From Symsagittifera roscoffensis (taxonomy: Eukaryota > Xenacoelomorpha > Acoela > Convolutidae), in the NCBI RefSeq assembly GCF_963678635.1, contig NC_087071.1, positions 46,544,889 through 46,608,888 on the forward strand: a stretch of DNA of 64,000 nucleotides, given 5' to 3'. Shown one piece after another: positions 54,577 to 64,000 of this stretch. The notes under the pieces were generated by a model. The model was not told the DNA's origin. It saw only the letters and a list, made by a program, of their open reading frames with translations, and ran no database searches. A program made the position numbers and the translations under genes. The first letter of the stretch is position 1; each line of letters opens with the position of its first letter.

Positions 54577-55495
54577 TGTGACATTCGACCAGAATGTGAA
54601 AAATGCAATCTCTGCAGAATTCGAATTTTTAGCAGCGAGCCTTCCGGATTGGTGATTATTAAGAATTAAGAACGTTATTGGAACGATTGGCAAAACGGTG
54701 AGGACTGGAATATTCTGGTATTTTAAAATTTCAAAAATTCGAATTATGACGTCATTTTTCTGAGAAACGTCAGAAATGGCCATTTTGGCTAAAACAAAAA
54801 AGAAAAACAGAACAACATTAGCTGCGCTAACAACAACTACGAAATCGAGATTGGAAAACGACAACGAGTTACAGAGTAACAGAGAACACTCCGAGTTGCA
54901 ACTATTGTGCCGCTACAATAGTTGCAAGGCCGTTGCGAACAACGGTGAAGGGTGAAAGACGGCCTTCCGGATTAAGAAGAAATCAGGATTAACAAGCTTG
55001 ATCCAGCAGATTTGTCAATCCGGAGGGGTAAGGGAACTGAAACTTTTATCCTGTTACATAAACTTTTAGCTTCCTGTCATGTCCTGACTTGAATTTAATT
55101 AACATCTAGATTCATTTTGATAAGGATGAGAAGCTAGGAGTTGGGGGAAAGGGTTGATCCATCTTCGATGGAGATGATGATTTTTATCTACCGAACAAAA
55201 ACAATAGTAATATAATAAGTAGTAGCCCTGTTTTTAGGAGTGACCTCGTGGTCTAGGGATACTGAGACCCAGCCATGAGCTCACTCTTTCTGCATGTAAT
55301 CTAGTTAATTTGAGTGTTTTGACCGAAGCCGAAAGCAGTAACGTTTTTGTCGACCCGATGTTAGAAAGACCACCGAAAAGTACTGGCTTGGTAGAGACGG
55401 TGAAAAGCATGCAAAGCTCTGTTTAGACGTTAGCCAGTCGTCTTAAGACTTAGTTTTGTCTTCCGTCGATATGTATCTTCCGGGCGAATGTTACA
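54577..55495 (+). repeat. 3' LTR of element 1
   Basis: 919 bp, same ends as the 5' LTR. By eye about 17 substitutions and one 6-base deletion separate them. The AATCCGGAGGGGT copy is at 55017-55029. Confidence 0.95.
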
Positions 55496-55835
55496 GTTAC
55501 GTTTCTTCAATAAGAACACGCAACTCGAAACGGGCAAATACAAATTACAAAATACTTGTGTTTGCCATATTTGCAAACGCCACCTGCGAAAAGGAGGCAT
55601 AGTGTGTGTCATTTGCAAAGCATACATCCATGTCTCATGTAGCGGGCTACAGAGCAGCAAATTTTATTACGATGGGTTCTCCGGCATACAATGCACTCCC
55701 GAGAACTTTGCAAAAGGGCCTAAATCCATAAGCAGACCAACAAGCACAGCCTCCATCAAAACTCAAAAAGAAACATCACTGGCAACACCTGAAACAAACG
55801 CACTGCCCAACGCAACACAATCTTATCCATTGTAA
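55496..55835 (+). pseudogene. PHD-like zinc-finger ORF fragment, probably LINE-derived
   Basis: The open frame runs out of the LTR with no ATG of its own outside it. It encodes CVCHICKRHLRKGGIVCVICK then AYIHVSCSGL, that is CxxC, CxxC and HxxC pairs as in PHD fingers, followed by CTPENF and a Ser/Thr/Lys-rich tail. PHD-type fingers occur in some non-LTR element proteins. It is squeezed between element 1 and the LTR fragment starting at 55831. The front is missing. A host gene exon is possible but less likely. Confidence 0.5.
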
Positions 55836-56115
55836 CGTTCGCCCAAATACAACACAGTGACGAAGCGTAGAAAAAGTACCTATTGACGACTGGCCGACAA
55901 CAGTTACCTAGATTCTACTCGTGTTTCACCGCCTCGACCTAGCCAGTTGATTGTCTGGTCTGTCTAGGGTTAAGTAAAAAGTTACTGTTTTCAGCCCATC
56001 AGTCAAACGACTTTTAATCAGCTTTCGTTTCTATGCAAACACCACCACATAGCTGGGTCTCGGATCCTCAGACCATATGATTGCTATTGAAAACACGGCT
56101 CGAATATCCTATTTT
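55831..56115 (-). repeat. Partial LTR of a third, divergent relative (element 3)
   Basis: Begins TGTAACGTTCGCCC on the plus strand, the reverse of an LTR end. It keeps the order of landmarks of elements 1 and 2 ('gacgactggc', 'gttactg', 'gctgggtctcgg', 'cagacca') at much lower identity. It is cut off at 56115, where element 2 begins. Confidence 0.75.
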
Positions 56116-56997
56116 TGTAACATTCTCCTGGAAGTACATATCGACGGAAAATAAAACTAGGTTCTAAGACGACTGGCTAGCGTCTAAACAAAGCTCTGCA
56201 TGCTTTTCACCGTCTCTGCCAAAACCAGTTTTTTTGGTGGTTTTCCTAACATCGGGTCAACAAAAACGTTACTGCTTTCAAATTAACTTACTTACATGCA
56301 AAATTAGTGAGCTCATGGCTGGGTCTCAGTGTCCCCAGACCACGAGGTCACTCCTAAAAACAGGGCTACTTCTATTAATTATATTACGATTGTTTTTGTT
56401 CAGTAGATAAAAATCATCACCTCCATCGAAGTTGAATCAAACCTTTCCTTCAACTCCTAGCTTCCTATTATCTGAAATTGAATCTGGATGTTAATTAATA
56501 TCAATTCAGGGCATGACCAGGAAGCTAAAATTTAGTATATATCAGTTTGAGTCTTGGTCCCGCTACCCCTCCGAATTATGGAATCCGGGGAAATAACTCT
56601 CTTATTTCCTTTCCGGAAGGCTGGACACACCGTCCCAGCAACCTTCGCCGTTCGAGTGAATTGCTTTGTAACGATTGTAGCGACACAATCGTTACAACTC
56701 GGAACGGTTTCTGACAATTCTAGGTTGTCTGTTGATGTTTCTTTTGTACAAGTTTTCACTGTTACTTTTGTTGTTCTGTTTTTCTCTCGTTTTTGTCCAA
56801 AATGGCCGTTCCAATCATTTCTCGGAAGTGTGACGTCACAAATCGAGTTCTTAAAAACTAAAATTTCCAGATCATTCTGACCTTCACCTTTCTTCTAATC
56901 GTTCAAATAACGTCGCTTATCTGCTAAAATTGTTAATCTTCCAAGTCAGCAGCTACGAATACGAAATTGCATTTTCGTCCAAATGTCAAATGTCACA
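56116..56997 (-). repeat. 3' LTR of element 2
   Basis: 882 bp. The reverse complement starts TGTGACATTTG (at 56997) and ends with AATGTTACA (at 56116). Matches the element 1 LTR along its length, with more divergence in the middle. Confidence 0.9.
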
Positions 56998-57909
56998 TAC
57001 TCCCCGGACAGCCCGGTCAATGTCCCCATTAAATCTCGTAGTCTTCGTCAAAATGGTAGAGTGCCACCGAACAGAATTTACAAAATGCACGAAATCATTT
57101 TTTTCTACGTCATATCGACTCACTGCAGAATATAAGTGGCATCACACTACACTACTATAACCCTCCAAATTCTTTCACTAATCTGCACTTTCGAGGATAT
57201 GACTTATTATAAAACATGTTTTCTGACTTCCAATGTCAATGCACTAATTTAAATCTTCTTCTCCTAGGTTTTAAAAGGTGTTAGTTTGCAGGACAGTCCT
57301 GCCAACCAACAAGCTAAAATTATCCTACTATAATTCTGCCTTTTGGAAACTTAATTGTTATTAGTCCTGAATATTAAAACTAAGGAACTCTGTGAATAGA
57401 AGGAACAATGACATAATCTCACTCTTCAAGTGATTACCCAAGCCTTTCATGTCACCACAAAGTGATCAGTCGTCCTAGTTGATTAAAAACAATCATGCAG
57501 GCTAGAATATTTAAATATACCCTGCACTCAAGCCTTTCTAAATAAATAGAAAGTGTCTCTAAAGCTTCTAACTAAAATCAAAATGCAAATTTATAATTCC
57601 AACAATTTCTTTAATCTTGAAAACTCAACTAAATGTTCTCTTTCAGTTTCAATTGCTCACTTGGTTGCTTTGTTTCTCATTTGAGTTTTTGTCACATACA
57701 AAACAATTTTAAGTTTTGACATCTTCTCTTTCATCACTTCTTTGTTTTCTCCTTTGTTTGTCGTTTAGAAGTTCTCTAAAACTTCTAAAATTTTCTAATT
57801 TTCTTTCTTTTTGCATCTTGTTTTTCGGCCATTTGTCAATGTTCCATCGCATCCTACTGCAACATTGACTCTGCATTTTCAGTTTCTGTGTCTTGCAACA
57901 CATCGGTAG

Positions 57910-59433
57910 CTATTCTGACGCTGTTGGAAGCAGTCCTCCATTTTTTTGCTCTTCTACTCTTTGTTTACAACAAGATCGGTGATCAACGTTAGACTCTTTG
58001 TTACGGCAGAAGCTGTTGTGGAGGCACAACGTCACGTTTCTCTCCAAATCTTCCATCAACACATTTTCTTTCTTCCTTCCGTTACATTCACTCATCCTAG
58101 AAGTTCTCTTTACTGCGGTGTTCACTGCATTCCGATGAGTTACAAAAGCTCGCTTGAAAGCTCCAGCTCCAATGTCCAGCTGATACGCACAGTACACTCT
58201 GCTGTGCTTCGACATGTGCTTCTTAGCATATTCGAACAACCATGCAGTCATGTTGCCTCTAAACCATGGCATCAGTTGTCTTCTGGCCCATATCTTTTTC
58301 ACTTCCATCGGAGTGTTCAATATTTTGCACGTTGTCTCAAAAAGATCTAAAACTTTTAGACAATCCAATCTCTTCAATTCTTCTCTCGCAGGCGCTTCTT
58401 GTCTATTTTTCTTTTTCACATGAGCTTCCAACCATCGTATCTCCATCATAACTCCTACTATCACTATCGTTATGGGCTGTGATGAGTCTGGCAAACCCAC
58501 GGAGAGCCGCTCTTCACAGTCCCAGATCAACACCAGATTACTACGCCCGGGGTACCACCATGTTTGCAGCAAGCAATGGCAGAGAACTCATCGTGTGTTG
58601 ACATGATGCTCCTCCAATTACGTTTCCAGAAGCTTCCAGTAGTGGTTCCACTTCCATCATCATTCTGTGGACTTCATCATTCTCATCTACTGCATTGTAA
58701 TCCGTGACTGTTGATCCTCTCTGTTTTTGTCTTTCAAAGTCACTGAAGTTCCCACTGGCGTATCCCATGAACTTATTTCACAGTATAAATTTTAACTCCT
58801 CTTTAGTTTTCTCCGGAACTGCTGAGAACGTTTTGCACAGTAACTCGTAAGATTTTCCTGACATTCTCGCTAGTCTTACGCATTTTGGCACTGAGAAGGA
58901 TTGATCCACTATCGTTCTCGTACTTGTCACATCCACCGCTACGAAATGCACTGGGTATCTGCTCTTGCACATTGGAGCTAATGTCGATCCCACCAAATAT
59001 CGCGTTCCCGACGGTCTGCGATAAATTTCGCTGTGCCGTATGTTCAATTCCGCCTCCCTTTTATCGCTTCCTTCCACTTTCCAATGTGCTTTTGTTCAGT
59101 CTGCAAAACTCCTGGAAACACTTCTACGCTGATGGCCGTGACCATCTCACGCTTTTGTTCTAGATTCAATAGTGACTCTAAAGAATCAAACATGCTGTAG
59201 AATCCTAGTGCAGTCACTAGACTCACCTCGGTTCCTCCATGGCAATCTGCAATAAGTTCCGTTTCCGTTTTCGCCTTCATCACAATGTTCCCAAACAAAA
59301 TCGTCGATTGCTTATGTTGTTTCTCCAGGGTCTTTACGCAATCCAGACCTCCACAGATGTCACCTTTCAGTCCACAAATTCCTGTCAGACAGCTACCAGG
59401 TTTGACCCAGTCCTCTGGTTCCCAGCCAGGCAA
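57910..59433 (-). pseudogene. Element 2 copy of ORF5
   Basis: Pieces at 59433-59044, 59077-58778, 58768-58541 and 58572-57910 match ORF5 of element 1 in order (for example CGGLDCVKTLEKQHKQ, STLAPMCKSRYPVHFVAVDV, YQLDIGAGAFKRA). Cysteines of the central part are kept, suggesting past selection. At least three frame changes make it non-functional. Confidence 0.85.
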
Positions 59434-59559
59434 CTCTACTTAGTCTTCTCCGTTGCTCTTAGAGGCTGTCACCATCAAATCATAGATGATGTTAAGTTCA
59501 CGAAGGTTACAGTCCGACAGCCGCACGTAATATTGAATCACCATTGGAACTAGGACACC

Positions 59560-61445
59560 ACGATGGTTTCATCAGTTCCCATACCACCATTGAATCCCAA
59601 TCCAAACTCTACACGGCTGTCAGATTTTGGCACTGAAGGTGCAGTCATCTTTTCCTCCAAGACTAGTCCCAGCTTGGTCTGCTGATTAGCAGCGCTCCTT
59701 ATAGTTGCAATTCTTTACGTCCAGAATCTTAGCAGCACTGCTTGCTCGTAATCAAAGAAGAAATCGCGTATTTCTTCATTTAGGAAAGGGTTGTACGCTA
59801 TCCCTATGATTCCGGACACGTAATTGTATAACTTCTTCCTGATCGGTCCACAGTATTCACTGGACTTCGGCAGTGCTCCCATAGATTCCTTAGTGAGCCT
59901 TAGCTCCTTGTTTGAGAATATCCTTATCTCGTCTATTTTTCTCATGGGTTCTTACCCCACGAGTTCTTTCATATTCACCCTTATTTTTTTTGCTTTGATG
60001 CATGTCCAGCAGTGCTAGCAAGATTAAGGCTTTCGCTCGTTCATCACTCTCTCAGAATCTTGACACAAGTGTTCAATGCTGGCGCTGAAATTTGCTCTAT
60101 CAAGAATCGGATGAAACAGAGAGCGTCTCTCCGCTTCGCGCATGCTACGGCTGCTCCCTCTTGAGTTATCAGATCCCTCAAGCTCGTCATCAGGAAGACC
60201 TTTTCTTCTATTGATCTTTTCCTTTCTTCTGAATCATATTCCTCACGAGTCAGTCCGATCATGCACCAGGCGAACCTCAGTTGTAATTCGGTTCTAACGT
60301 AAGGTACTGCTATCAGAGCGTGTATCTTCGGCGTGGTCCTCATTTCTTACTCGAAACAACGTAACACTACCGCTCTCCATGGAAGGTTCATCAACTGTTC
60401 GATCGTTTCTGCGTGCATTTCAGACATTATCAGAGGCCCGTATGCCTTCTGCTTCAGGGTAGTGCCTTGCATCATTGTCTCCAAATAACCCCCATGGCAC
60501 TTTTGTCTTCCAGAGCCATTAGGTGTCCTCTGGCCGAATTTCTGTACTCTAATATCTCCATGTATCCACCGGCGGGTGCATCAATCGATACAGTTTCCGA
60601 CACAGTCAGTCGGTTATATTCCACTGGTACTTGCTGTCCTAGGACCCGTCCCTTTCCGTAATTCATGGAAGACGGTTTAAAGTCTTTAAGGGTACTCTCT
60701 CCACATAGGCTTAAATCTCCATTTCCAAAATTGCTTCAGTCAGAGTGCGGTCACTCCTCTTGGTTTTGAAACAAGTTGATTTTATTCCTGCCATGAGAAT
60801 GGGTGGCGCAATCGCTACATCAGTCAATATCCTGTCTGTGCCAGGTAATTGATCATCACCCTGTCCCAAGTCCATAGCTTCTTCGACGCGTTTTCTTTTC
60901 GCTGAGTTGACAGCTTTCATCGAGATTTCGGAATCTACCTTTGTCTTTCGGAATCTACCTTGCTGCCCGGTTTCAGCTTCATTAATCTTGTCAATTACCA
61001 ATTTTGATCGCATCGTTCCCTTCCGCGTCCTTGACAGATATACCACTTCTCCTTTGTCTTCTTGCGGCGTCATCTTGATAGGAGAGTGTGCCTCACTTTC
61101 ATCAGTGGCCGAGTCGATCAACAACTTGCTCAATCTCCTTTCACACTCGTCGAGTTTGTCAAGGACTTCCCGCATTAGTGGTCGGTTGAGACCTAGTTTC
61201 AAAGTAGACTGGGTTCCGTAGCTCTGAACTACTCTCCGGACCTCTCCCATGAAGGCAACTCTATCCATTCTACATCCCGTTCTATTTTCATGGTCTCTAT
61301 GATGCACCTCCCACTCTTCTTCGGGCAACGTTCTCAAGAAAGCTACTCTGGCAGCGCCTTCTTTTCCTCTTCTCCTTGGTGATTCCATAAAGAGTCTCTG
61401 TTCGTTATCTTTAGAATTGCTCGGAGAACCGCTCTCCGGCAAATT
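59560..61445 (-). pseudogene. Element 2 copy of ORF4, second half
   Basis: Pieces 61442-60711, 60666-60472, 60343-60044 and 59945-59715 match element 1 positions 50090-51960. At the site of element 1's TAA (51306) this copy reads REEYDSEE, showing that element 1 carries the mutation. Confidence 0.85.
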
Positions 61446-62700
61446 CAGGCTCGTTTACATAAAAGCCGACGGGAGTTCGAGCGTGGAAGTACCCTCGTCT
61501 GCTGGCTCAGTCGTCGCTTCCGAAATCACTGAGGAAATTGAAGTCTAGGCTGGATATACTCCTGTCGAAAACTTATCGTCTTCTTTATCGGCTTGATCGG
61601 GATCCTCTTGCATAGGTTCTTCCGATTGACGGCTTCCTCCCTACCCATCATCTCTTTCTGGGTTCTTTCTTGAATTTGAGGGCCCTTGCTCTTCACTTCT
61701 GGCCCCTTCCGGAAACTTAGGTATGATTAGCCTGCCGGCAGACAGATCTTCCTCGTCTCAATAAACTATTTTGATCTCTTCATAGCCGAAGGGCGGTAGC
61801 AAGGTTCTAATCTGTAGCGTTCCTCCCACCGTTAACTCCGTCTTCACACTCATTAGGATCAGGGTGGCTTCTGGTAATTCAGCCTTGCCTCTCATCATCA
61901 TAGGAGCTAGATCTATTTTCGCCCATTCCTCATCAAGTCTCCCAGGCTTCGGAGTCGCTGCATTGCTCATTCGTTTTTATTGCTTCATCCGTGTAAGCAA
62001 ACTGCGTATACTGTAGCACTGCGGCATTTCTGCCCACAAAACACAAATCTGTCGTTTCCGAGAATTTCGCCACCCTCCTTTCATTATTCTCAAAAGCTCT
62101 CAATCTAAGAGTTTGCACTAAGGAGACTGTCCCGAGCAACATCCTTCTTATCAAAGTGAATTCACGGATTTCCTCTAGCAGTTTTTTGTAATCACCCCAA
62201 CTTTTCGTCTCTTCTCTCACCTTATACTGGCTGCTATTAGTCGAGTAATTCTTGTGACCTCGCCGTTCGCTTTGTCATAAGGTCTTAGGTTCCAGAGTTT
62301 AGGGAATACTTCAATGTGTCCTCTGTCCACTTCTCCCATACGATCACGGAAGTGATCGTCAAAGTTGACGACAGTCATCTCTGGCTCCGATACCCTTGCG
62401 AACAACAGGTCTGCGCTCATGAGCTCTCGCAATATGTGCTGCTCACTTCAATTCAGCGCACTTCCGTCCACTGCTGATATGAGGTTCAAGTGCAGCACCG
62501 ACCTCCTGTATGCTTCCACCTTAACATCAGGGAACGCAAACGTAACTACGGGTCCATATATGACCGCCAGGAACTCCGTGGCCCCTCTGATCGATGCTAA
62601 GAGATCGGTCCTCATAGCTAAGCTCAGATCGGTTAGTAGGGGCATGCCGCCAACATGACGACACAGGTCTTCCTCCCTCTGGATCATCTCGTCCTCTTCT
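61446..62700 (-). pseudogene. Element 2 copy of ORF4, first half
   Basis: Pieces 62687-62448, 62432-62217, 62220-61933 and 61970-61758 match element 1 48900-49800 (LTDLSLAMRTD, FPDVKVEAYRRS, NFDDHFRDRMGEV). The part to 61446 is badly eroded. Confidence 0.8.
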
Positions 62701-64000
62701 GTTCCAAAGCGGTTCTGCTACAGGAGTCACTGGATAAGAGTATGTCGCAAATCTCTTATTTCGTTTCAGGAATCCGTAGCTCGCTTCACATCGATTTTCC
62801 TCACGTTCTTTCTCATTTACTCTGGGTAGCGTGTCAATTTCATCAATTATCCCAAGTTTCCATGCCTTATCGCGATCAACGTTAGAAGTTCATCCAATCG
62901 CAAATTCTGCACTCCTTTGGTGGGCAGTACCGCTGGTCTTTTCACAAAGTTTTCTGCTCCAAACGTCACAAACAGGGCTAGTATTTCGACGATCGACACT
63001 TCTACGACTGCTTGGAGGAATTCCTTTATCAGATATCGAGAAAGCGGGTGGTAAACCTTCGCCAAGAAGGAAGCGGTCCATCCGGCTCCTAACCCTCCCA
63101 GCATGCTGTCAGTCCGGTCAAAGCCTTCTTCTCCATTCCCCTTCTGGGTCCAGAAAGCTTCCAGGGTAACATGACATACTCTGTTCACGAAATCTGCTGA
63201 TTTCTCTTCAGCATTTTTGGCCATGTTAACCTCTTTCACTAGGTAGGCATGTATCTTCCTGATCATCGCTGGGCCTCGCTCGAAAGCATCCTCGCCCAAT
63301 GCGGCTATTCGAGGGGTCAAGTGCAGCCATTTGTTAGCCTCTGATTTCGTTCTCAAAATCATCACTTTCAAGTGAACTCTGGTCTCATTGGAGTTCTTCC
63401 TTCTCCCTCCTTCTTCTTTTCTTTCCATTCCTCGGAACCATAATTGGTTTGACATCGATACGATTACTCGATGGTCATCGTCAGTTCCTGGCTTCAGTTT
63501 GAGTTGTCGACTGAAGTTGGACAGATCCAACCCCAGCACTTCGTCTAACACTAACATGTGTAGTGAATGATTCTTAAATCCTCGCTTTGCATTCGAGATG
63601 TCAGACCACACCGCAGGTAGTTCAGCCCTGAGTGGCCTCAGATTCTCCATCTCTCGGTTTTATTTTAGCGAAGGCACCTTCCTTCAGGGTGTCCACCACT
63701 TCTCCCATTGATTAGAGGATATCCTTTATAGCTGGCCATACAGCACTTTCGGCTGTCGTAGGCTCTCTGAGTCTGCTCAGGAAAACCCTACTGTGTAAAT
63801 GGTCATTGATTCCAGCAAATACGATCGTGATTGGGTGCATTTCTGTCTGTCGTTGTACCTCGATTGCCATCGACACGGATTGCATTAGGTCCAGGTCGAC
63901 CGATGCCAACATTATAAAATCAGGCCAAAAAGAGACTTGGAGGTATATATGAAGTCTGAACTCGCGACTGTCATAATCTTTGCCTTCCTAACGTCTGCCT
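62701..64000 (-). pseudogene. Element 2 copy of ORF3 (partial, runs off the window)
   Basis: Pieces 63912-63712 (TIVFAGINDHLHSR) and 63650-62847 (LPAVWSDISNAKRGF, LHMLVLDEVLGL) match element 1 47480-48770. The GIND motif is kept. In this copy the frame passes on into LLTLIAIRHGN without the break seen in element 1. Confidence 0.85.

Larger units (their letters stand above)
31396..55495 (+). mobile_element. Giant Ty3/gypsy-type LTR retrotransposon, 24.1 kb, with about 10 kb of accessory ORFs
   Basis: Bounded by direct LTRs at 31396-32320 and 54577-55495, with ends TGTGACATTCG and CGAATGTTACA. Order inside: 3-kb leader, gag, protease, RT, RNase H remnant, integrase, GPY/F-type tail, macrodomain ORF, coiled coil and SGNH hydrolase, then three more long ORFs. 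Gag-protease before RT, YVDD, and RNase H before integrase place it in Ty3/gypsy. The LTRs differ by about 17 substitutions and one 6-base indel by eye, so insertion was fairly recent, yet several frames are broken and pol has internal deletions. The five bases outside each end (gagtt, gttac) do not match, so no target duplication is visible. The coding DNA is clearly richer in G and C than the host half. Confidence 0.93.
56116..64000 (-). mobile_element. Second giant LTR retrotransposon copy (element 2), 3' part, degenerate
   Basis: Reverse-oriented relative of element 1 running off the right edge. From its 3' end leftmost: LTR, polypurine tract, then ORF5, ORF4 and ORF3 equivalents. Protein similarity to element 1 is roughly 80-90 percent by eye, but the frames are cut by many indels and stops. 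It lies tail-to-tail with element 1, about 0.6 kb apart. Confidence 0.9.

Overview
The window looks like genomic DNA of an invertebrate animal. The left 29 kb is AT-rich and has intron-split genes with GT-AG boundaries. The recognisable host genes, in window order, are NDUFA1-like, RPL35A, BARD1, a second BARD1-type RING protein and ACAA2, plus a partial unknown gene at the left edge. All six read on the minus strand. TAA and TGA end the five genes whose ends are visible, so the standard code fits. The species cannot be named from this sequence. Every host start codon lies a few to about 50 bases downstream of an AG that follows a more or less pyrimidine-rich run. That suggests spliced-leader trans-splicing, as in several invertebrate groups, or short 5' UTR introns.

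Layout of the host half: 1-220 partial gene; 530-960 short tandem repeats; 1614-3811 recent 1.1-kb tandem duplication; 4870-5480 dispersed repeat; 6051-6670 NDUFA1-like; 8091-9007 triplicated 316-bp unit; 12.06-15.4 kb RPL35A bracketed by direct repeat copies; 16703-25355 BARD1 in eight exons, with a 4.1-kb intron filled by a repeat array; 26275-26330 nested palindrome; 26960-27724 BARD1-like RING paralogue; 27932-29128 ACAA2. Only about 0.2 kb separates the last two genes.

The right half is retroelements. A truncated RT/endonuclease LINE pseudogene (29.64-31.29 kb) is followed by a very large Ty3/gypsy-type LTR retrotransposon, 31396-55495 (24.1 kb, LTRs of 925 and 919 bp, about 98 percent identical by eye). 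It has a 3-kb leader with many copies of AATCCGGARGGGT, gag-protease, a canonical -1 slippery site into RT, RNase H and integrase with internal deletions, and a GPY/F-type tail. Beyond pol it carries about 10 kb of extra coding DNA: a macrodomain, a coiled-coil plus SGNH (GDSL) hydrolase, a further ORF with a GIND motif, and two long ORFs I do not recognise.

A second, more decayed copy of the same family lies in inverted, tail-to-tail orientation (56116 to beyond 64000). It appears inserted in the LTR of a third, divergent relative (55831-56115). A PHD-like zinc-finger ORF sits between elements one and three. The accessory cargo is recognisable in both large copies, so it belongs to the family and was not captured by one insertion. 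This is the strongest candidate here for a little-described system.
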